From Magnolia sinica (taxonomy: Eukaryota > Streptophyta > Magnoliopsida > Magnoliales > Magnoliaceae), in NCBI RefSeq assembly GCF_029962835.1, contig NC_080586.1, positions 63,744,001 to 63,808,000 on the forward strand: a stretch of 64,000 nucleotides of DNA, written 5' to 3'. The position numbers and the translations under genes were made by a program. Within the stretch, counting starts at the first letter, position 1, and each line of letters opens with the position of its first letter. Below the pieces are notes generated by a model. The model was not told the origin of the DNA. It saw only the letters and a list, made by a program, of their open reading frames with translations, and did no database searches. Shown piece by piece: positions 1-11,690 of the stretch.

Positions 1-28
<28 letters not shown>
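1..28. repeat. (AG)n microsatellite
   Basis: Uninterrupted AG dinucleotides run from the window edge and are followed by a GGGTTTG-rich and GAGA-rich stretch up to about 100. The repeat may continue outside the window. Confidence 0.95.
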
Positions 29-31
<3 letters not shown>

Positions 32-125
32 TTGGGTTTGGGTTTTGGGAGAGGGGCGGGCGCGCGAGAGAGATTTGAGAGGGATTTGGGGATTGTGTTT
101 TGGGGGCGGTGACGGACGACACTTT

Positions 126-421
126 TAAGTGCTTAGTTTTAGCTCATGTGGGGCCCATCGTGATGTATGTTATTTATCTAATCCGTCCATTCATTTTTAA
201 AAATCATTTTAAGGGTTGATCCAAAAAATGAGTTATATCGAAGCTGTAAGCGGACCACATAAAATATTAGCAGTAGAAATTTATTTATTTTTTATTTCTT
301 ATGATGTGGTCCAATTAGACCTTCATTCTACCTACTTTTTGGGCTCATCCACTGAAATTATATATTAAAATTTATGAGCGGCTTAGATAAAACACATATA
401 TTCCAATGAGCCCCTTAAGCA
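126..421. mobile_element. MITE, GGGCCC/ATGATGTATG family (short member)
   Basis: The left end reads GTGGGGCCCATCGTGATGTATG and then a TCCGTCCATTCATTTTT block, allowing breaks. The right end is the inverted counterpart, with AAAACACATATATTCC and GAGCCCCTTAAGCACC. Inner inverted pairs (GGACCACAT near 254 and ATGTGGTCC near 304) show that the element is nearly palindromic. No coding capacity is seen. I found no clear target duplication. Confidence 0.65.
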
Positions 422-454
422 CCATCCATCTCTAATAATATCCCGGTGGTAGCT

Positions 455-565
455 AGGCTTTAGCTACAAAATAAGGAGGTTTTAGCTACGGATTAAATCC
501 ATAGCATTTTAGCTAAGGTTTTTATCTGTAGCTAAAAACTTCCAAAGTCCATAGCCGTTACTCGA
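455..565. repeat. TAGCTACGG-type inverted repeat, small copy
   Basis: Several TAGCTAC and GTAGCTA motifs lie in both orientations around TTTTAGCTACGGATTAAATCC. The motif is the end motif of the larger elements near 3105, 22746, 32600 and 48190. Confidence 0.45.
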
Positions 566-994
566 TTTTTTGGTAGTGGTAATGACACCATTTTTCAGGG
601 ACATAAGAATTGAATTAACTTAATTACTAAATTTATTTTCAAGTTATAATAAAACTAAGCATCTACATTAGTGGTAGACATACCCTTGGTGAAAGGATAA
701 GTTAAGGGATTGACTTTTAACATTATAGTATTTTCTTCTTTTTCTTCTTTTGTGCCAAAATTTATTAAACCCTAGTTGAATCTTCTAGACCCAAACCTCT
801 CTCTCTATTTAAAGAAGGGAGACAGGAAATTTCCTAAAAAATCTTAAAATTATGAAGAGCATCCGAAAGAGAGAGAGGCATGAGGAAGAGAAGTCTCTGC
901 TAGTAAGATTTCAACTGCTTTTCCTTCGAAAATCCTATAAATTATTTTTGAACCATATATCTAAATAATAAACAGGTTGGATCATCATATACAA
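566..994. other. No gene seen
   Basis: AT-rich DNA with a TTC-rich run near 730-750 and a CTCTCTCTATTTAAAG stretch near 800. That stretch could be a TATA-like site, but no open frame with gene character follows before the satellite. Confidence 0.5.
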
Positions 995-2810
995 GACCAT
1001 GAAATGCGCGGATATGACCATGAAATGAAGGGGCATGACCGTGAAATGCGCCGAAATGACCGTGAATCAACACGGAATAGGCGGAAATGACCGTGGTATG
1101 CATGGAAATGACCATGAAGTGAGGCGATTGGACCGTGAAATGCGTGGAAATGTCTGTGAAGTGAAGGGGCATGACCATGAAATGCGCCGAAATGACCGTG
1201 AATCAACACGGAATAGGCGGGAATAACCGTGGTATGCATGAAAATGACCGTGAAGTGAGACGATTGGACCGCGAAATGCGCGAAAATATTCGTGAAGTGA
1301 AGGGGCATGACTGTGAAATGCGCTGAAATGACCGTGAATCAACACGGAATAGGCGGGAATGACCGTGGGATGCATGGAAATGACCGTGAAGTAAGGCGAT
1401 TGGACCGTGAAATGCGCGGAAATGACCGTGAAGTGAAGGGGGCATGACTGTGAAATGCACCGAAATGACTGCGAATCAACACGGAATAGGCGGGAATGAC
1501 CGTGATATGCATTGAAATGACCATGAAGTGAGGCGATTGTACCACGAAATGCGTGGAAATGACCATGAAGTGAAGGGGCATGACCGTGAAATGTGTCGAA
1601 AAGACCGTGAATCAACACGGAATAGGCGGGAATGACCGTGATATGCATGGAAATGACGATGAAGTGAGGCGATTGTACCGTGAAATGCGCGGAAATGACC
1701 GTGAAGTGAAGAGGCGTGACCGTGAAATGCATCGAAAGGACCGTAAATCAACACAGAATAGGCGGGATGACCGTGTTATGCATGGAAATGACCGTGAAGT
1801 GAAGCGATTGGACCGTGAAATGCACGGAATGACCGTGAAGTGAAGGGGCATGACCGTGAAATGCACCGAAATGACCGTGAATCAACACGAAATAGGCGGG
1901 AATGACCGTGATATGCATGGAAATGACCGTGAAGTGAAGCGATTGGACCGTGAAATGCGCGGAAATGACCGTGAAGTGAAGGGGCATGACCGTGAAATGC
2001 GCCGAAATGACCGTGAATCAACACAGAATAGGTGGGAATGACCGTGATATGCATGAAAATGACCGTGAAGTGAGGCGATTGTACCGCGAAATGCGCGGAA
2101 ATGACCGTGAAGTGAAGGGGCATGACCGTGAAATGCACCGAAATGACCGTGAATCAACACGAAATAAGCGGGAATGACCGTGATATGCATGGAAATGACC
2201 GTGAAGTGAGGCGATTGTACCACGAAATGCGCGAAAATGACCATGAAGTGAAGGGGCATGACCGTGAAATGCGCCGAAAGGACCGTGAATCAACATAGAA
2301 TAGGCGGGAATGACCGTGATATGCATGGAAATGACCGTGAAGTGAAGCAATTGGACCGTGAAATGCGCGAAAATGACCATGAAGTGAAGGGGCATGACCG
2401 TGAAATGCCTTGAAATGACCGTGAATCAACACGGAATAGGCGGGAATGACTGTGATATGAATGAAAATGACCATAAAGTAAGGCGATTGGACTGTGAAAT
2501 GCGCGGAAATGACTGTGAAGTGAAGGGGCATGACCGTGAAATGCTCCGAATTGACCGTGAATCAACACGGAACAGGCAGGAATGACCGTGGTATGCATGA
2601 AAATAACCGTGAAGTGAAGCGATTGACCGTGAAATGCATGGAAATGACCGTGAAGATAAGGGAATTGACCGTGAAATGCGTTAGAATGACCATGAATCAA
2701 AACGGAATCGCTGGGATTGACTGTGAAATGCATGGAATTGATCGCGAAGTAAATGAAATGAATGAATTGACCGCGAACTGATTGAAATTGACCGCGAAGT
2801 GAATGAAATA
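995..2810. repeat. 136-bp satellite array, about 13 units
   Basis: The landmark GAATCAACACGG recurs at 1064, 1200, 1336, 1473, 1609, 1745, 1879, 2015, 2151, 2287, 2423, 2559 and 2694, so the period is 136 bp with rare 1-2 bp slips. Each unit is built from six sub-units that begin GACCGTGA: five of 21 bp and one of 31 bp (5 x 21 + 31 = 136). The last copy (after about 2620) is irregular. Many overlapping open frames exist, but the frame rotates because 136 is not a multiple of three, and they look like low-complexity shadows. Related pieces lie inverted at 21853-22200 and 23681-23743. Confidence 0.95.
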
Positions 2811-2859
2811 GATTTTCGACCATAGATCTGATGGAATCTTGAAAAATAACCAGGTTGGT

Positions 2860-3100
2860 TTGCTAAAGTAGCTTCTCCTACCCCAAAGTCATATAGGGTA
2901 TGTCAAGTAACTAATTTTGGTTTAGAAGATATTCTTGTTAAATGAATAAAGAAATAAATGAAAAAAAGTGAGATTTTTTTTTATATGCTTATATATACAT
3001 ATTTATATAAATATGTATTAGAGAAAATTGTAGGTAGAATAAATTTATCCATGTAAAAAAAATTAAAAAAATTAAAAAAATTTAAATTTTTTTTTCATAA
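2860..3100. repeat. AT-rich arm of a composite repeat (copy A)
   Basis: The stretch contains AACTAATTTTGGTTTAGAAG, a TATATGCTTATATATACAT segment and GTAGGTAGAATAAA. The same order of motifs occurs at about 22560-22730 and, inverted, at about 32820-32960 and 48400-48560. It lies between the satellite and the TAGCTACGG element. Confidence 0.7.
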
Positions 3101-3104
3101 ACTG

Positions 3105-3410
3105 GCAGAGACTACAGTTATGGCTACGGTTATAATCCGTAGCTATTGGTCATATCACCTTCGATACACATCGAATACTATTCGATACAATCGAATACTC
3201 TTCGATATATATCGAAAATTGCAGGATTTTTGAGGGAAACTCGCTGGATAGTTCCGGACCTTTTTTGATTAATCGAAAGACCTTCAATGCATATCGAAAG
3301 ACATATCGAAAGACCTTCGATACATATAAAATGACATAGTGAAACGGCGAGGGGCTACGGATATGGCTAGGGTTATAATCCGCAGCAATAGAAAACACCG
3401 TAGCCATAAG
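3105..3410. mobile_element. TAGCTACGG-end inverted-repeat element (copy A)
   Basis: The left end has ATGGCTACGGTTATAATCCG near 3120. The right part has GGGCTACGGATATGG, GGTTATAATCCGCAGC and CCGTAGCCATAAG near 3351-3405. The interior is filled with TCGATA / ATCGAA words (3155-3330), unlike the interiors of copies B, C and D. It is non-coding. Confidence 0.6.
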
Positions 3411-3459
3411 TTCCTGACGTATTTATTTATTATTATTTTAATTTTTACTGTTGTAATCC

Positions 3460-3920
3460 CCACCGCTTTTTGTGAGTCCTATTATGAGGTATGTGTTATA
3501 TTCAAACCGTCCATACATTCGACGAACTTGTATTAAGGCTTGAAACAAAAAATAAGATAGATCTAGCTATCAAGTGGACCACACTGTAAAAGGCTGTGGA
3601 GGATTAAACGTCTACCATTAAAACCCTTCTAGGGGTCACAGAAGTTTTGGATTATTATGAAATTTGTATTTCCTCTTTATCCGGGTCTCTGTAACCTTAC
3701 GAGACCTTATGAATAGATTGGATGGAAAATAAATGTTATGGTGGGCCCTATAAAATTTTTAACGGTGAAAATCAATTTTCCCGTTGCTCTTTGTGGTGTG
3801 GTCCAGTTGATCTTTGGATATAAATTTTTTTTTTTTTTATATAATGCTCCCAAATGATCTCGAAATATGGATGAACGTTGTGGATATAATAAATACGTAA
3901 CTGTGGGGCCATGTAACTTT
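3460..3920. mobile_element. MITE, GGGCCC/ATGATGTATG family (diverged)
   Basis: It starts GTGAGTCCTATTATGAGG, followed by ATGTGTTATATTCAAACCG. Inner landmarks are AGTGGACCACACTGTAAAAG (left) and TGTGGTGTGGTCCAGTTG (right), an inverted pair. It ends near TAAATACGTAACTGTGGGGCC. A partial sister copy lies at 22966-23262. Confidence 0.65.
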
Positions 3921-4151
3921 GATATCTTTTGAACCGTTCGTACAACTCGGAGTTCGAGGGGTGTCAGCGCTCGTCTTCGAGCATGAACCGCGTGAAGGAA
4001 AAAGTAAGGGCATTTTCGACCTTTGTAAGCCTTCCGTACTGCTGGGGCTTAATTTTGCACGGTAAAATAAGGTGGGCACGGTCTCGCAAATGGGCCATAA
4101 ATGAGTCGTACAGTCGCAAATTTCTCGCTAGGTCAGGACGCGACAGTTGGA

Positions 4152-4630
4152 GGCGGATTGGGTACTGAGTAACTCAGTACGAATAAACTCTATGGGTCTA
4201 TTATAATTTATGTATTTTATCCAATCCGTCCGTACATTTTACCATATTATTTTAGGGCCTTATTCAAAATGAAACATATAAAAAACTAAAATAGGCCACA
4301 CCACAGGAAACACCATGAATTGAAATTTTACCGTTGAAAATTTCTCGGGTTCATAGAAGTTTTGGATCAAGCTTATATTTGCATTTTCCAGTCATCCATG
4401 TTTGCGTAACATTATTATAAGGTTGTATGACAAATAAACATCACTGTAGGGCCTATTCCTGTGGTATGGTCCACTTGAGCTTTGGCTAAGCTTCAATTTT
4501 GGGCTCAACTCCTTAAACGAGCCGAAAAAATGGATGGACGGTGTGTATAAACCACGTACATTCACTGTGGGCGTAACAGAGTTTACTCGGTGCGATAAGA
4601 GCGCACGGAGTAATTCAGTACGCAATCCGA
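4152..4630. mobile_element. MITE, CGGATTGNGTACTGAGTAACTC ends
   Basis: The left terminus has GCGGATTGGGTACTGAG. The right terminus, read inverted, has CGGATTGCGTACTGAATTAC, so the terminal inverted repeat is long. Internally it carries the family landmarks CACACCACAGGAAAC and GTGGTATGGTCCACTTGAG. The flanking bases did not give a convincing target duplication by eye. Confidence 0.65.
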
Positions 4631-4639
4631 TTTCCTTAC

Positions 4640-5090
4640 CGTTAGGTCAGGTCGTGATCATGGGACCCACCTTGATTTATGTGTTAAATATCCAGGCTGT
4701 TTATCTGTTTTTCCAACTCGTTTTAGACTCGAATCCAAAACAGAAGCTGATCCAAATCTCAGTGGACCACACATGAAGAAACAGTGGAGATAATGGTGTC
4801 CATGTTGAAACCTTCTTAGGGATCACCGTAACTTTTATTTTCCATCCAACCCATTGGTAAAGTCAAACAAACCTAGATGAAGTGAAAATAAAATATCAGC
4901 TTGATCTAAAACTATTATGGCCCACACACAGTTTTAATGGTCAATCACCGCTCTTTCCTGTGGTGTGGTCCACCTGAGATTTAGATCTGCTTCAGTTTTA
5001 AGCCACGTCCCAAATTGATATGGAAAAACAGATGGACGGCGTAAAAGATACAACACATACACCAAGGCCGCGACCTGACCGAACTTGGTC
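4640..5090. mobile_element. MITE, GGTCAGGTCG ends
   Basis: The left end is GTTAGGTCAGGTCGTGATC and the right end is GCGACCTGACCGAAC, which is its inverse. The interior has the usual GTGGACCACAC and CCTGTGGTGTGGTCCACC pair. It sits directly beside the preceding element. Confidence 0.7.
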
Positions 5091-6261
5091 AGGTCCCAAC
5101 GTGACTGAATACGCCACCGCAAGTCACCTAACCCTAACCCTAGCCCTAACCTTAACCAACCCCGGTATTTGAACATCGTGAATACGCGGAGAATATTGAA
5201 AGCGTAGGTTTTCTAATTCTACACGCGCGTGTGAGAGCCCTTCGCATTCTCACGCTGTCGCATTTGTCACGATATAACACGTACGTTAGATCTGAACTTT
5301 CAGTCAGATGGAAAACACTTCTTAGATAAAATCAGTCCTTTTATCATCCTATGTGGACCACATCTTATCAAAAAAAGGACAGAAAAATATCTTAACTGTT
5401 AATGTACTGAGTATGTTGTGGCCCACCTAAATAGTTCTAATTTCTGATTTTTTTTAGTAAAAATATCAAAGAATTATTTTGAATCTTATGAAAATCTCAG
5501 ATCTCACACATGTTTTCATATTACCACGTGTCCCTGCGTGTGAATGCGTACGTATCCACATGCGCGTGAATCAGCAAACGTCTCAAAGCGTACATTTATA
5601 ACGCGGTTGCCGTACGTTGGACGCTAATATAAAAGAGGAAATACTCTGATACTCTGGTAGACTGCAACGGAAGATACGCAAAGATACGCAGGAATTTAGA
5701 AAGTACCAAGAATTTTCATACCTGGCATACAATTAATTTTATTTTATTTTTAAAATCCAAATAATGGTCACAGATTGATATCTATTATGAAAAAAATATT
5801 ACTCTTATATGAAAATCTACCTATTAATATATAAAAACTTATTGGACGGTTAAAATTAAAATCCAACGGTCTTGTTTCAAAAAATAAATGTCTACAAATC
5901 AGAGGTTTTTATTTTTCGACAAATCTAATTTTTAGAATATAAATTAAGGAAGCTGTCTTCCACAATTTAGTCGGTTTAATTTGAGTTAATATATGTTATT
6001 TGTAGTATCTGTATGTGCCCGTGTATCAAGCTTCATAGACAGGCAGATTCAAATTAAATTCCCAATATAAAAATCAGAGAGGTATACTTACGAAACCTAC
6101 CCACTAGTTTCGATTATTGAAAATAGCTCCCCTTCGGTTTACCCATACCGTCTAATTTGTATTATTGTAAATACCTCCCTTTTTGTCATATATTAGTTGT
6201 AGATCCCCACGTGGTCATTTACAACCGTTTCCTTTGAGAAACTGACAGTGCTGACCGAGGT
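5091..6261. other. Intergenic; short telomere-like tract and CG-rich patches
   Basis: AACCCTAACCCTAGCCC at about 5130-5160 resembles degenerate plant telomere repeats. ACGCGCGTGTGAG near 5222 and TGCGCGTGAATC near 5561 are loosely inverted and could be the ends of another old inverted-repeat element. The remainder is AT-rich and without a supported gene. Confidence 0.4.
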
Positions 6262-6715
6262 GGGTGGGATCCTGACCGTTGGCCCCCACCATGATGTATT
6301 TCCTTCATATTCATGATTCACGTTATTTTCTAAACTCATTTTAAGGCATGAAACTAAAAATGAAGCAACCCAAATCGCAAGTGGGCTATAATACAAGAAA
6401 AAATGGTAATTAACTATTAAAAATCCTTCTTAGGCCACAAAAAGTTTCGAATCAAGCTGATATTTGTGTAGTCTTTTCATTCATCTCTTTGTGACCTTAT
6501 CAATGGGTTGGATAGTAGATAAGTTTTCCAGTGGCCCCATGAAATTTTTAATACACGATTCACTCATGGTTGTTTCCTGTGTTATGGTTCACCTAAGATT
6601 TTGATTTGTTTCAATTTTTTTTATTATCATATCCTATAACCAGCTGGCAAAATAGATGGATGATGTGAATATAAGGTACATGCATATCACACTCGCCCCA
6701 CAATTAGGAATCCAC
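6262..6715. mobile_element. MITE, GGGCCC/ATGATGTATG family
   Basis: The left side has TTGGCCCCCACCATGATGTA and the right side ATAAGGTACATGCATATC...GCCCCACAATTAGG. The middle landmark TTGGATAGTAGATAAG is shared with other members. The ends are worn. Confidence 0.55.
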
Positions 6716-7640
6716 CTACATTGGTGAACCTAGGGATCCACCTAAACTGCACCAAAAACTTAGGCCCGCCGCACACATGCATGTCATATCCAACTTGCTC
6801 AATGTGGATGAGTCTACCATGAAAATGAGAAACTCTAGAAATCAGGCCACTTCAATAGTATGGTAACCCCCATGTTTGATAAGTATGGCTCACTTGATGA
6901 TTGGATTATCTTAATTATTTTTACCATGATAGCCTAACTTAAGCAAGCAAATGAATTTTTGTGATTTGTGCTTATTAAACACTTAAAAAGTTGACAATGG
7001 ACCGTCTTGAGCTCAACAAAATCAAATTTTTGAGCATGCTCAAAATTTCCCTACCCACCTTTTCTTTTAGTGAGGCCCACTTGAGTATTGTATCCCTCTC
7101 ATTTTTGGCCTCGTGTCCTAAAATGAGCTCACAAAATTGATAAATAAAGTGGATATCTCACAAACATCACGGTCGGGCCCCACCTAGGTTTCCAGCTTAG
7201 AAACTTCTTATGAAAGGCTTTAGCATAAAATCTGTTTTCTGTTCAAACTTACTCGTTAAAAATCCACACCTGATCAAACCTTTGCTAGGTTTAATTAGCA
7301 CCATGTGGGACAAATATATAAGACTCACCTATCCTTTAGGTACGACACTATAATTTCACCATAGGTCCTAAACATCATTTCGATCCAAGGCTCATTAGCC
7401 ACCTACCCATGAAATGGTGTAAAATCACAGCTAAAACCTTTAAATTAACATGTGGTCTGCATAAGTCTTGAAATGCCCTGATTTTTCTGGAATCCATTCA
7501 TCCTAGCGTAACATTTCATATGAATGGACTGGATGGTATATACACACCACAATAAAACCTGCAACAATTTCAATAGTTTTAATAGTGGGACTTTCCATCT
7601 CAACTATTTAGAGCAGTACTAAATTTCTCTAATTTTAGCT
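6716..7640. other. Intergenic with a family II element end at about 7151-7243
   Basis: GGATATCTCACAAACATCAC followed by GGGCCCCACCTAGGTTTCC and AAACTTCTTATGAAAGGC matches the right end of the family II elements at 9397-9826 and 61824-62341. A matching left end is not clear, so this copy may be truncated. The rest has no supported gene. Confidence 0.45.
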
Positions 7641-8006
7641 TAGTCCAAGCACAAGATTCCTCACCTCATTGATGGGGTGGATCTCAATAACATAAGTTCA
7701 TTCATTCTATCCACCAATGAAAATTACACTCCTCATTTAGCCAGACAAGTCATGCTGACCTTGCTGGACGAGTTGGATATCATTTACACCTCATTCTTCC
7801 TGGCTAACAATAGGGTATTTTGGTCGTTAGTGTTAATTCACCAAAGTGAAGTTAACTCTAATAATCCGAAACCAGGGGTGTTTTTGAAATTTTCAGAAAC
7901 CAAGGAGATATTTGTAACTATCCCAGGAAAGAGAAGGAAAAAGAAAAAAACGAGGAAAAGTAGGAAGAAAGAGAAAGGAAAGAAGCCAGAGCGAGAGAAA
8001 GAAGGC

Positions 8007-8014
8007 TATAAATA
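8007..8014 (+). promoter_or_regulatory. TATA box of the 8200 gene
   Basis: TATAAATA occurs 193 bases before the ATG. It is followed by a long pyrimidine-rich leader (CTCCTCTC, then a T-run, then TTCTTCTCTCC) and a GAGA tract just before the ATG, a common layout for plant promoters and 5' leaders. Confidence 0.6.
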
Positions 8015-8199
8015 CTCTCGCAATTCCTTCTCTTTCTTCAACCTTCAAGTCGCCCATTTCATGGGCTCTTCTGTTTGGGACGTTTTCTGATTATTTTCTC
8101 CTCTCTTTTTTTTTTTTTTTTTTTCTTCCTTTCTTCTTCTCTCCTTATTTCAACAAGGACAGAAGCAAGAGAGCTATAGAGAGAAAGAGAGAGAGAGAG

Positions 8200-8454
8200 A
8201 TGGGAAAATACGTGGAGATATTGGATTTAGGCGTCAGAATCGTGGCTCGCTTCCACTCTCATTGCCCACAGACGGCTCGGATGTATTACAAGCCACCCGC
8301 AACTGGCGATAACGGCAGCCATAACAGTAGCAGTAACGTTAACGGCGACGGCCGTAGTGGTCATGATGCTGCTTCTGCTCTGAGAGGTTGCGGTGCTGGA
8401 AACAATGGAGGTGGCGTCGATACGAAAGAAATTATTCTTTATTCGATTGTCTAA
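8200..8454 (+). CDS. Small conserved plant protein of unknown function (84 aa)
   Basis: A single-exon frame from ATG to TAA. The N-terminal half (residues 1-32) is the recognisable part: [20 protein letters not shown], then a Cys-Pro-Gln-Thr-Ala-Arg-Met-Tyr-Tyr motif. As I recall, this signature typifies a small family of uncharacterised plant proteins of about 80-110 residues with a conserved start, a variable Ser/Asn/Gly-rich middle (here residues 35-70) and a conserved C-terminal tail of the type VDTxEIILYS (residues 73-82 here). Both conserved ends are present, so the gene looks intact. There is no signal peptide or clear membrane segment. The start is supported by a TATA box 193 bases upstream and the CT/GA-rich leader. 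A frame at 7677-8090 crosses the TATA box and is not credible as a gene. Biochemical function is unknown. Confidence 0.8.
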   Translation: MGKYVEILDLGVRIVARFHSHCPQTARMYYKPPATGDNGSHNSSSNVNGDGRSGHDAASALRGCGAGNNGGGVDTKEIILYSIV

Positions 8455-9396
8455 GAAAAAAAAAAAAAGAGGAGGAAAAATATCAGAATTTATTAAGAAA
8501 TAAAAATAATTTTGTTTTTAATCTTTTCTTATTTTTTCTTCTTTTAATGCATTTTTCTTACCTTTATTATGAAATTTGTTTGAACCAGTTTTGAAATTCT
8601 TTCAGTTTTTCTTTTTGGTCTGTTTGGTTGCACCAAATATCATGATTGTTATTGTTTTGGTGGGGTAGCGGGTTTCTTGTGCATGCTGTCGGTGAGGTTG
8701 GGCGTTTTCGTTGATCCTATACCACGTATCTGCCACAGTTATGTTATGATCTGAACCGTACATTCTGTGGGTTGGGCGTTGATTATCTGACCCATTTACC
8801 AAATTTTGATCTGAATGAAATATCATAAACATCTGTTAAGTTGTTTTTCTTCAATTAACGGGAGCCGTTAGTTTTATTTATTGGGTTAGAATGGTGCAAG
8901 CATTGTTATTTTTTAGCATGGCTGGAAGTATGAAATTGGCAGTTTGGATTCTTTTCATGTTTACCACGTATTCGTAATGACGCGGGGAGGTGTGAGAATG
9001 TGAGGTTCCTCGAGATGCACGGAATCAACTGACGAATTTTTCGTTTATTTTTTAACGGGTTAGATTCATCTGATAGTTTAGCACTGCTGTGGTGAGTCAT
9101 CCTGCTATCCGGACCATTTAGGTTGTGGCCATTTCATGGATGGAGCATATGCATCTTGATGAAGCAATCCTAACGGTTGAACTGATGGTTGAATTCCAAT
9201 GGAAAAATCAGACGGTTCCTGTAGCTTTTCAAGTGTGAATTTTCGTTTATGAGACATCCAGAATTGGGCCACTGATTTGGATGGTCTAGATTGCTGTACA
9301 GGTATGCCATGTGTGTTGAAAGAGTCCATGATATAGAGTAGTCGTGGACTATCAAAATAATAACAAAGAGATATGGTCCAGTAACCCCATGTACTC
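8455..9396. other. 3' flank of the 8200 gene; no further gene seen
   Basis: A-rich then T-rich DNA follows the stop codon, with AATAAA-like words near 8497 that could serve as polyadenylation signals. From 8600 to 9396 I see only unremarkable sequence. Confidence 0.45.
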
Positions 9397-9826
9397 GGAT
9401 TTCCCGTCAAAGCATTTCGCATGAAGGTCCTGAGCAAGCCTTTGGCCTTTGGCAAGGTTCTGCGTAAGGATTCTGGCCCTGTGATGTTTGTGAGAAATTC
9501 AACTAGTCTACCGTTGAAGTATTTATATGGCCACAAAATTTTTGCTTGGATATAAGCTTCCGGTGTTTTCCTTTCATTTAAGTGAAAATGACCTTATAGA
9601 CTATTTGGATTGGATAGCATGTAAAGATCAAGGTAAAGCCTAAGAAGGTTTCAGTGGTAGGCATTCCTTTCCCCACTATTTCATCTCATATGCCCTACTT
9701 GAGTTTTTGAATCCTCATCGTTTCTTATCGAAAAATGAATGATTGGGTTGAATTTCTCACAAACATCACGGTGAATCCAGAATCCCTGTGCAGGAACTTT
9801 CACAAAATGGCTTTCACAGGAAATCC
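9397..9826. mobile_element. Family II inverted-repeat element
   Basis: The left end is GGATTTCCCGTCAAAGC and the right end, inverted, is GGATTTCCTGTGAAAGCC. Inside, TGATGTTTGTGAGAAATTC near 9482 pairs with GAATTTCTCACAAACATCA near 9750. No coding frame of gene character is present. A better-preserved copy is at 61824-62341. Confidence 0.7.
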
Positions 9827-10109
9827 CCGTCCATTATTCATCCACGGGTACCATCATGATTGGACCATGGTGGGATGCATCTGTGGGCCCTGCCCACTAC
9901 GGCTTGGAGCTTTAGGTTACAGCTAAATGGTTGAACGGTTCACATTTGTACAGACCCACCTTGAATAATTAAGAAGCCAGCTATTATTAAAGAAACCAAC
10001 TTAAACCAACCACCCAAACCCAACTCATATATGAATGGGTACCTTCTGGATCTTTTTGGTCGGACGCGGTTTGGCCAGTGACCCAACACCCACCTATTAG
10101 CTGGTGTCA

Positions 10110-10668
10110 AAGCTTTGTGGGCCCCACAACGATGATGTATCTGTTTTATCCACGCCGTGCATCCATTTCTCCAGCTTATTTTAGGGCATTAGTGGTTGAA
10201 TCCCAATAACATATGGATGGACCTGTTGTTGGTCAGGGTCCAGTATAGACCCAAAGGGATTGGGTTTGGCTAGTGACCCAACACCATCCAGCTAACTGAT
10301 GTCAAAGCTCTGTTGGCCCATCATGATGTATCTGTTTTATCATGCTGTTCATTTATCTTGTCAACTCATTTCATGGCACAAGCCAAAAAATGAGACAAAT
10401 CCAAATATGAGGAAAACCACACCACAGGAAAAAGTGGGGATTGAATGCTTGCCGTTGAAAACTTTTCTGCTATCAACTGATGGAAAATAAACATTACTTT
10501 GGACCTTAGGATGCTTTTAATGGTAGACATTTAGCCAGCACTTTTTTATGTGGTGTGGTCCATTTGAGATTTGAATGTGCTTTATTTTTTTTGACTTTGT
10601 GCCCTAAAATGAGTTGAAAAAATGGATGGAGTGTAGATGAAACATATACATAATCGTGGGCCCCCATC
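10110..10668. mobile_element. Two GGGCCC-family MITE copies, the first only a left half
   Basis: A left end (TGGTGTCAAAGCTTTGTGGG at about 10101) runs for only about 100 bases. A second left end (GATGTCAAAGCTCTGTTGG at about 10297) begins a longer copy that finishes near 10668 with AAACATATACATAATCG and GGGCCCCC. The copies share TGTCAAAGCT at their start. Confidence 0.55.
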
Positions 10669-10919
10669 CATCTGATATTGGAATCCAACCACTGATGAAT
10701 ATAAACCCAACTATTAGGGGTAATTTTGTCACTCAAAGGGCATTTCTGGAATATAAAATAGTGGATGGCTCCGAGAGACTCGAAAGACAGGAATATAAAA
10801 TGGTTGATGCCTCCGAGAGACTGGCAAGGCTGGAAAGAATCGAAGTATTCGATTGTTGCGTGTATATTTATTTCTTTGAGACCCACCTGCAGCGGTGGTG
10901 GGTAAGGAACCTATGTGGG

Positions 10920-11146
10920 TCATGAATCTGTGGGGTTCAACATGATGTCGTGTAAAATCTACTCCGTTCATCAGTTTTTCTTTGTCATGCCAGGATTAAA
11001 TCTCAAAAATGAGTTAGATCTAAGACCCAAGTGGACCACACCACAGGAAATAGTGGGGATGCAAACACCCTCCATTTAAAGTAGAAGCTGACGGACGGAG
11101 TGGATTTTACAGGACATCATGGTGGACCTCACGGAACTCCAACTGT
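10920..11146. mobile_element. Short MITE, deletion derivative
   Basis: The left end contains ACATGATGTCGTGTAAAATC then TACTCCGTTCATCAG. The right end is its inverse, CGGAGTGGATTTTACAGG then ACATCATGG. The middle (GTGGACCACACCACAGGAAA) is the left-half landmark only, so the usual right half of the interior is missing. Confidence 0.6.
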
Positions 11147-11690
11147 TCTTTAAATTCCTCCGCATGATTCTCGGATTCGAGGATACAGCGTACCTAATAC
11201 CCTCAGGTCTTTTCTTGGTAGCAGTTCGTCTCGTGGTTAGGTCAGGCTGACCGTTCATCTGTCAGATCTAGATGACTTTGACTCCAGAACAAGTCGTTTG
11301 CGAATTTGATTGTTAAGATTTTATTTTATTTTCTTTCTTTCTTTTAAAAGCAATCGCACGTATATGGAAGATTAAATGGATGGTGTCTTCCAATCAAGTA
11401 GGACTCATCCGATCAACGGACTGGATCGCTGAACCATGGACCCACTTTGACAATTTGAAAACGTCCAGAGCCGAGGATCGTGGACCGTTCTTTTTCTTTT
11501 TTGTATTTTTCGGTGGAAAATAAAACGCGGACAAAAACACGTGAGCTGTTAAAAGTGACAAACGAGGTTAGTGTGAACGGGAAATATGCTTCCAAGGTTC
11601 GCTCCGATTTTTACACTTCACGTGGAGCATGTGCATCATACGGCTCATTTGGTGGGCCAGGCCGTACTTTTTAGACAGCACTAGTTTGAC
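11147..11690. other. No gene seen
   Basis: Mixed sequence with a TTTCTTTC run near 11330. Frames of about 60 codons exist on both strands without recognisable motifs, splice context or repeats. Confidence 0.4.

Noticed and set aside
1067-1732. 221-codon and other long open frames within the 136-bp satellite
   Set aside because: The frame rotates with each 136-bp unit, several frames are open on both strands, and the protein is a low-complexity shadow of the repeat.
995-2810. CRISPR-like array
   Set aside because: There are no unique spacers between identical repeats; it is a plain tandem satellite in a plant genome.
7677-8090. 137-codon frame before the small gene
   Set aside because: It runs through the TATA box and the leader of the 8200 gene and has no recognisable protein motif.
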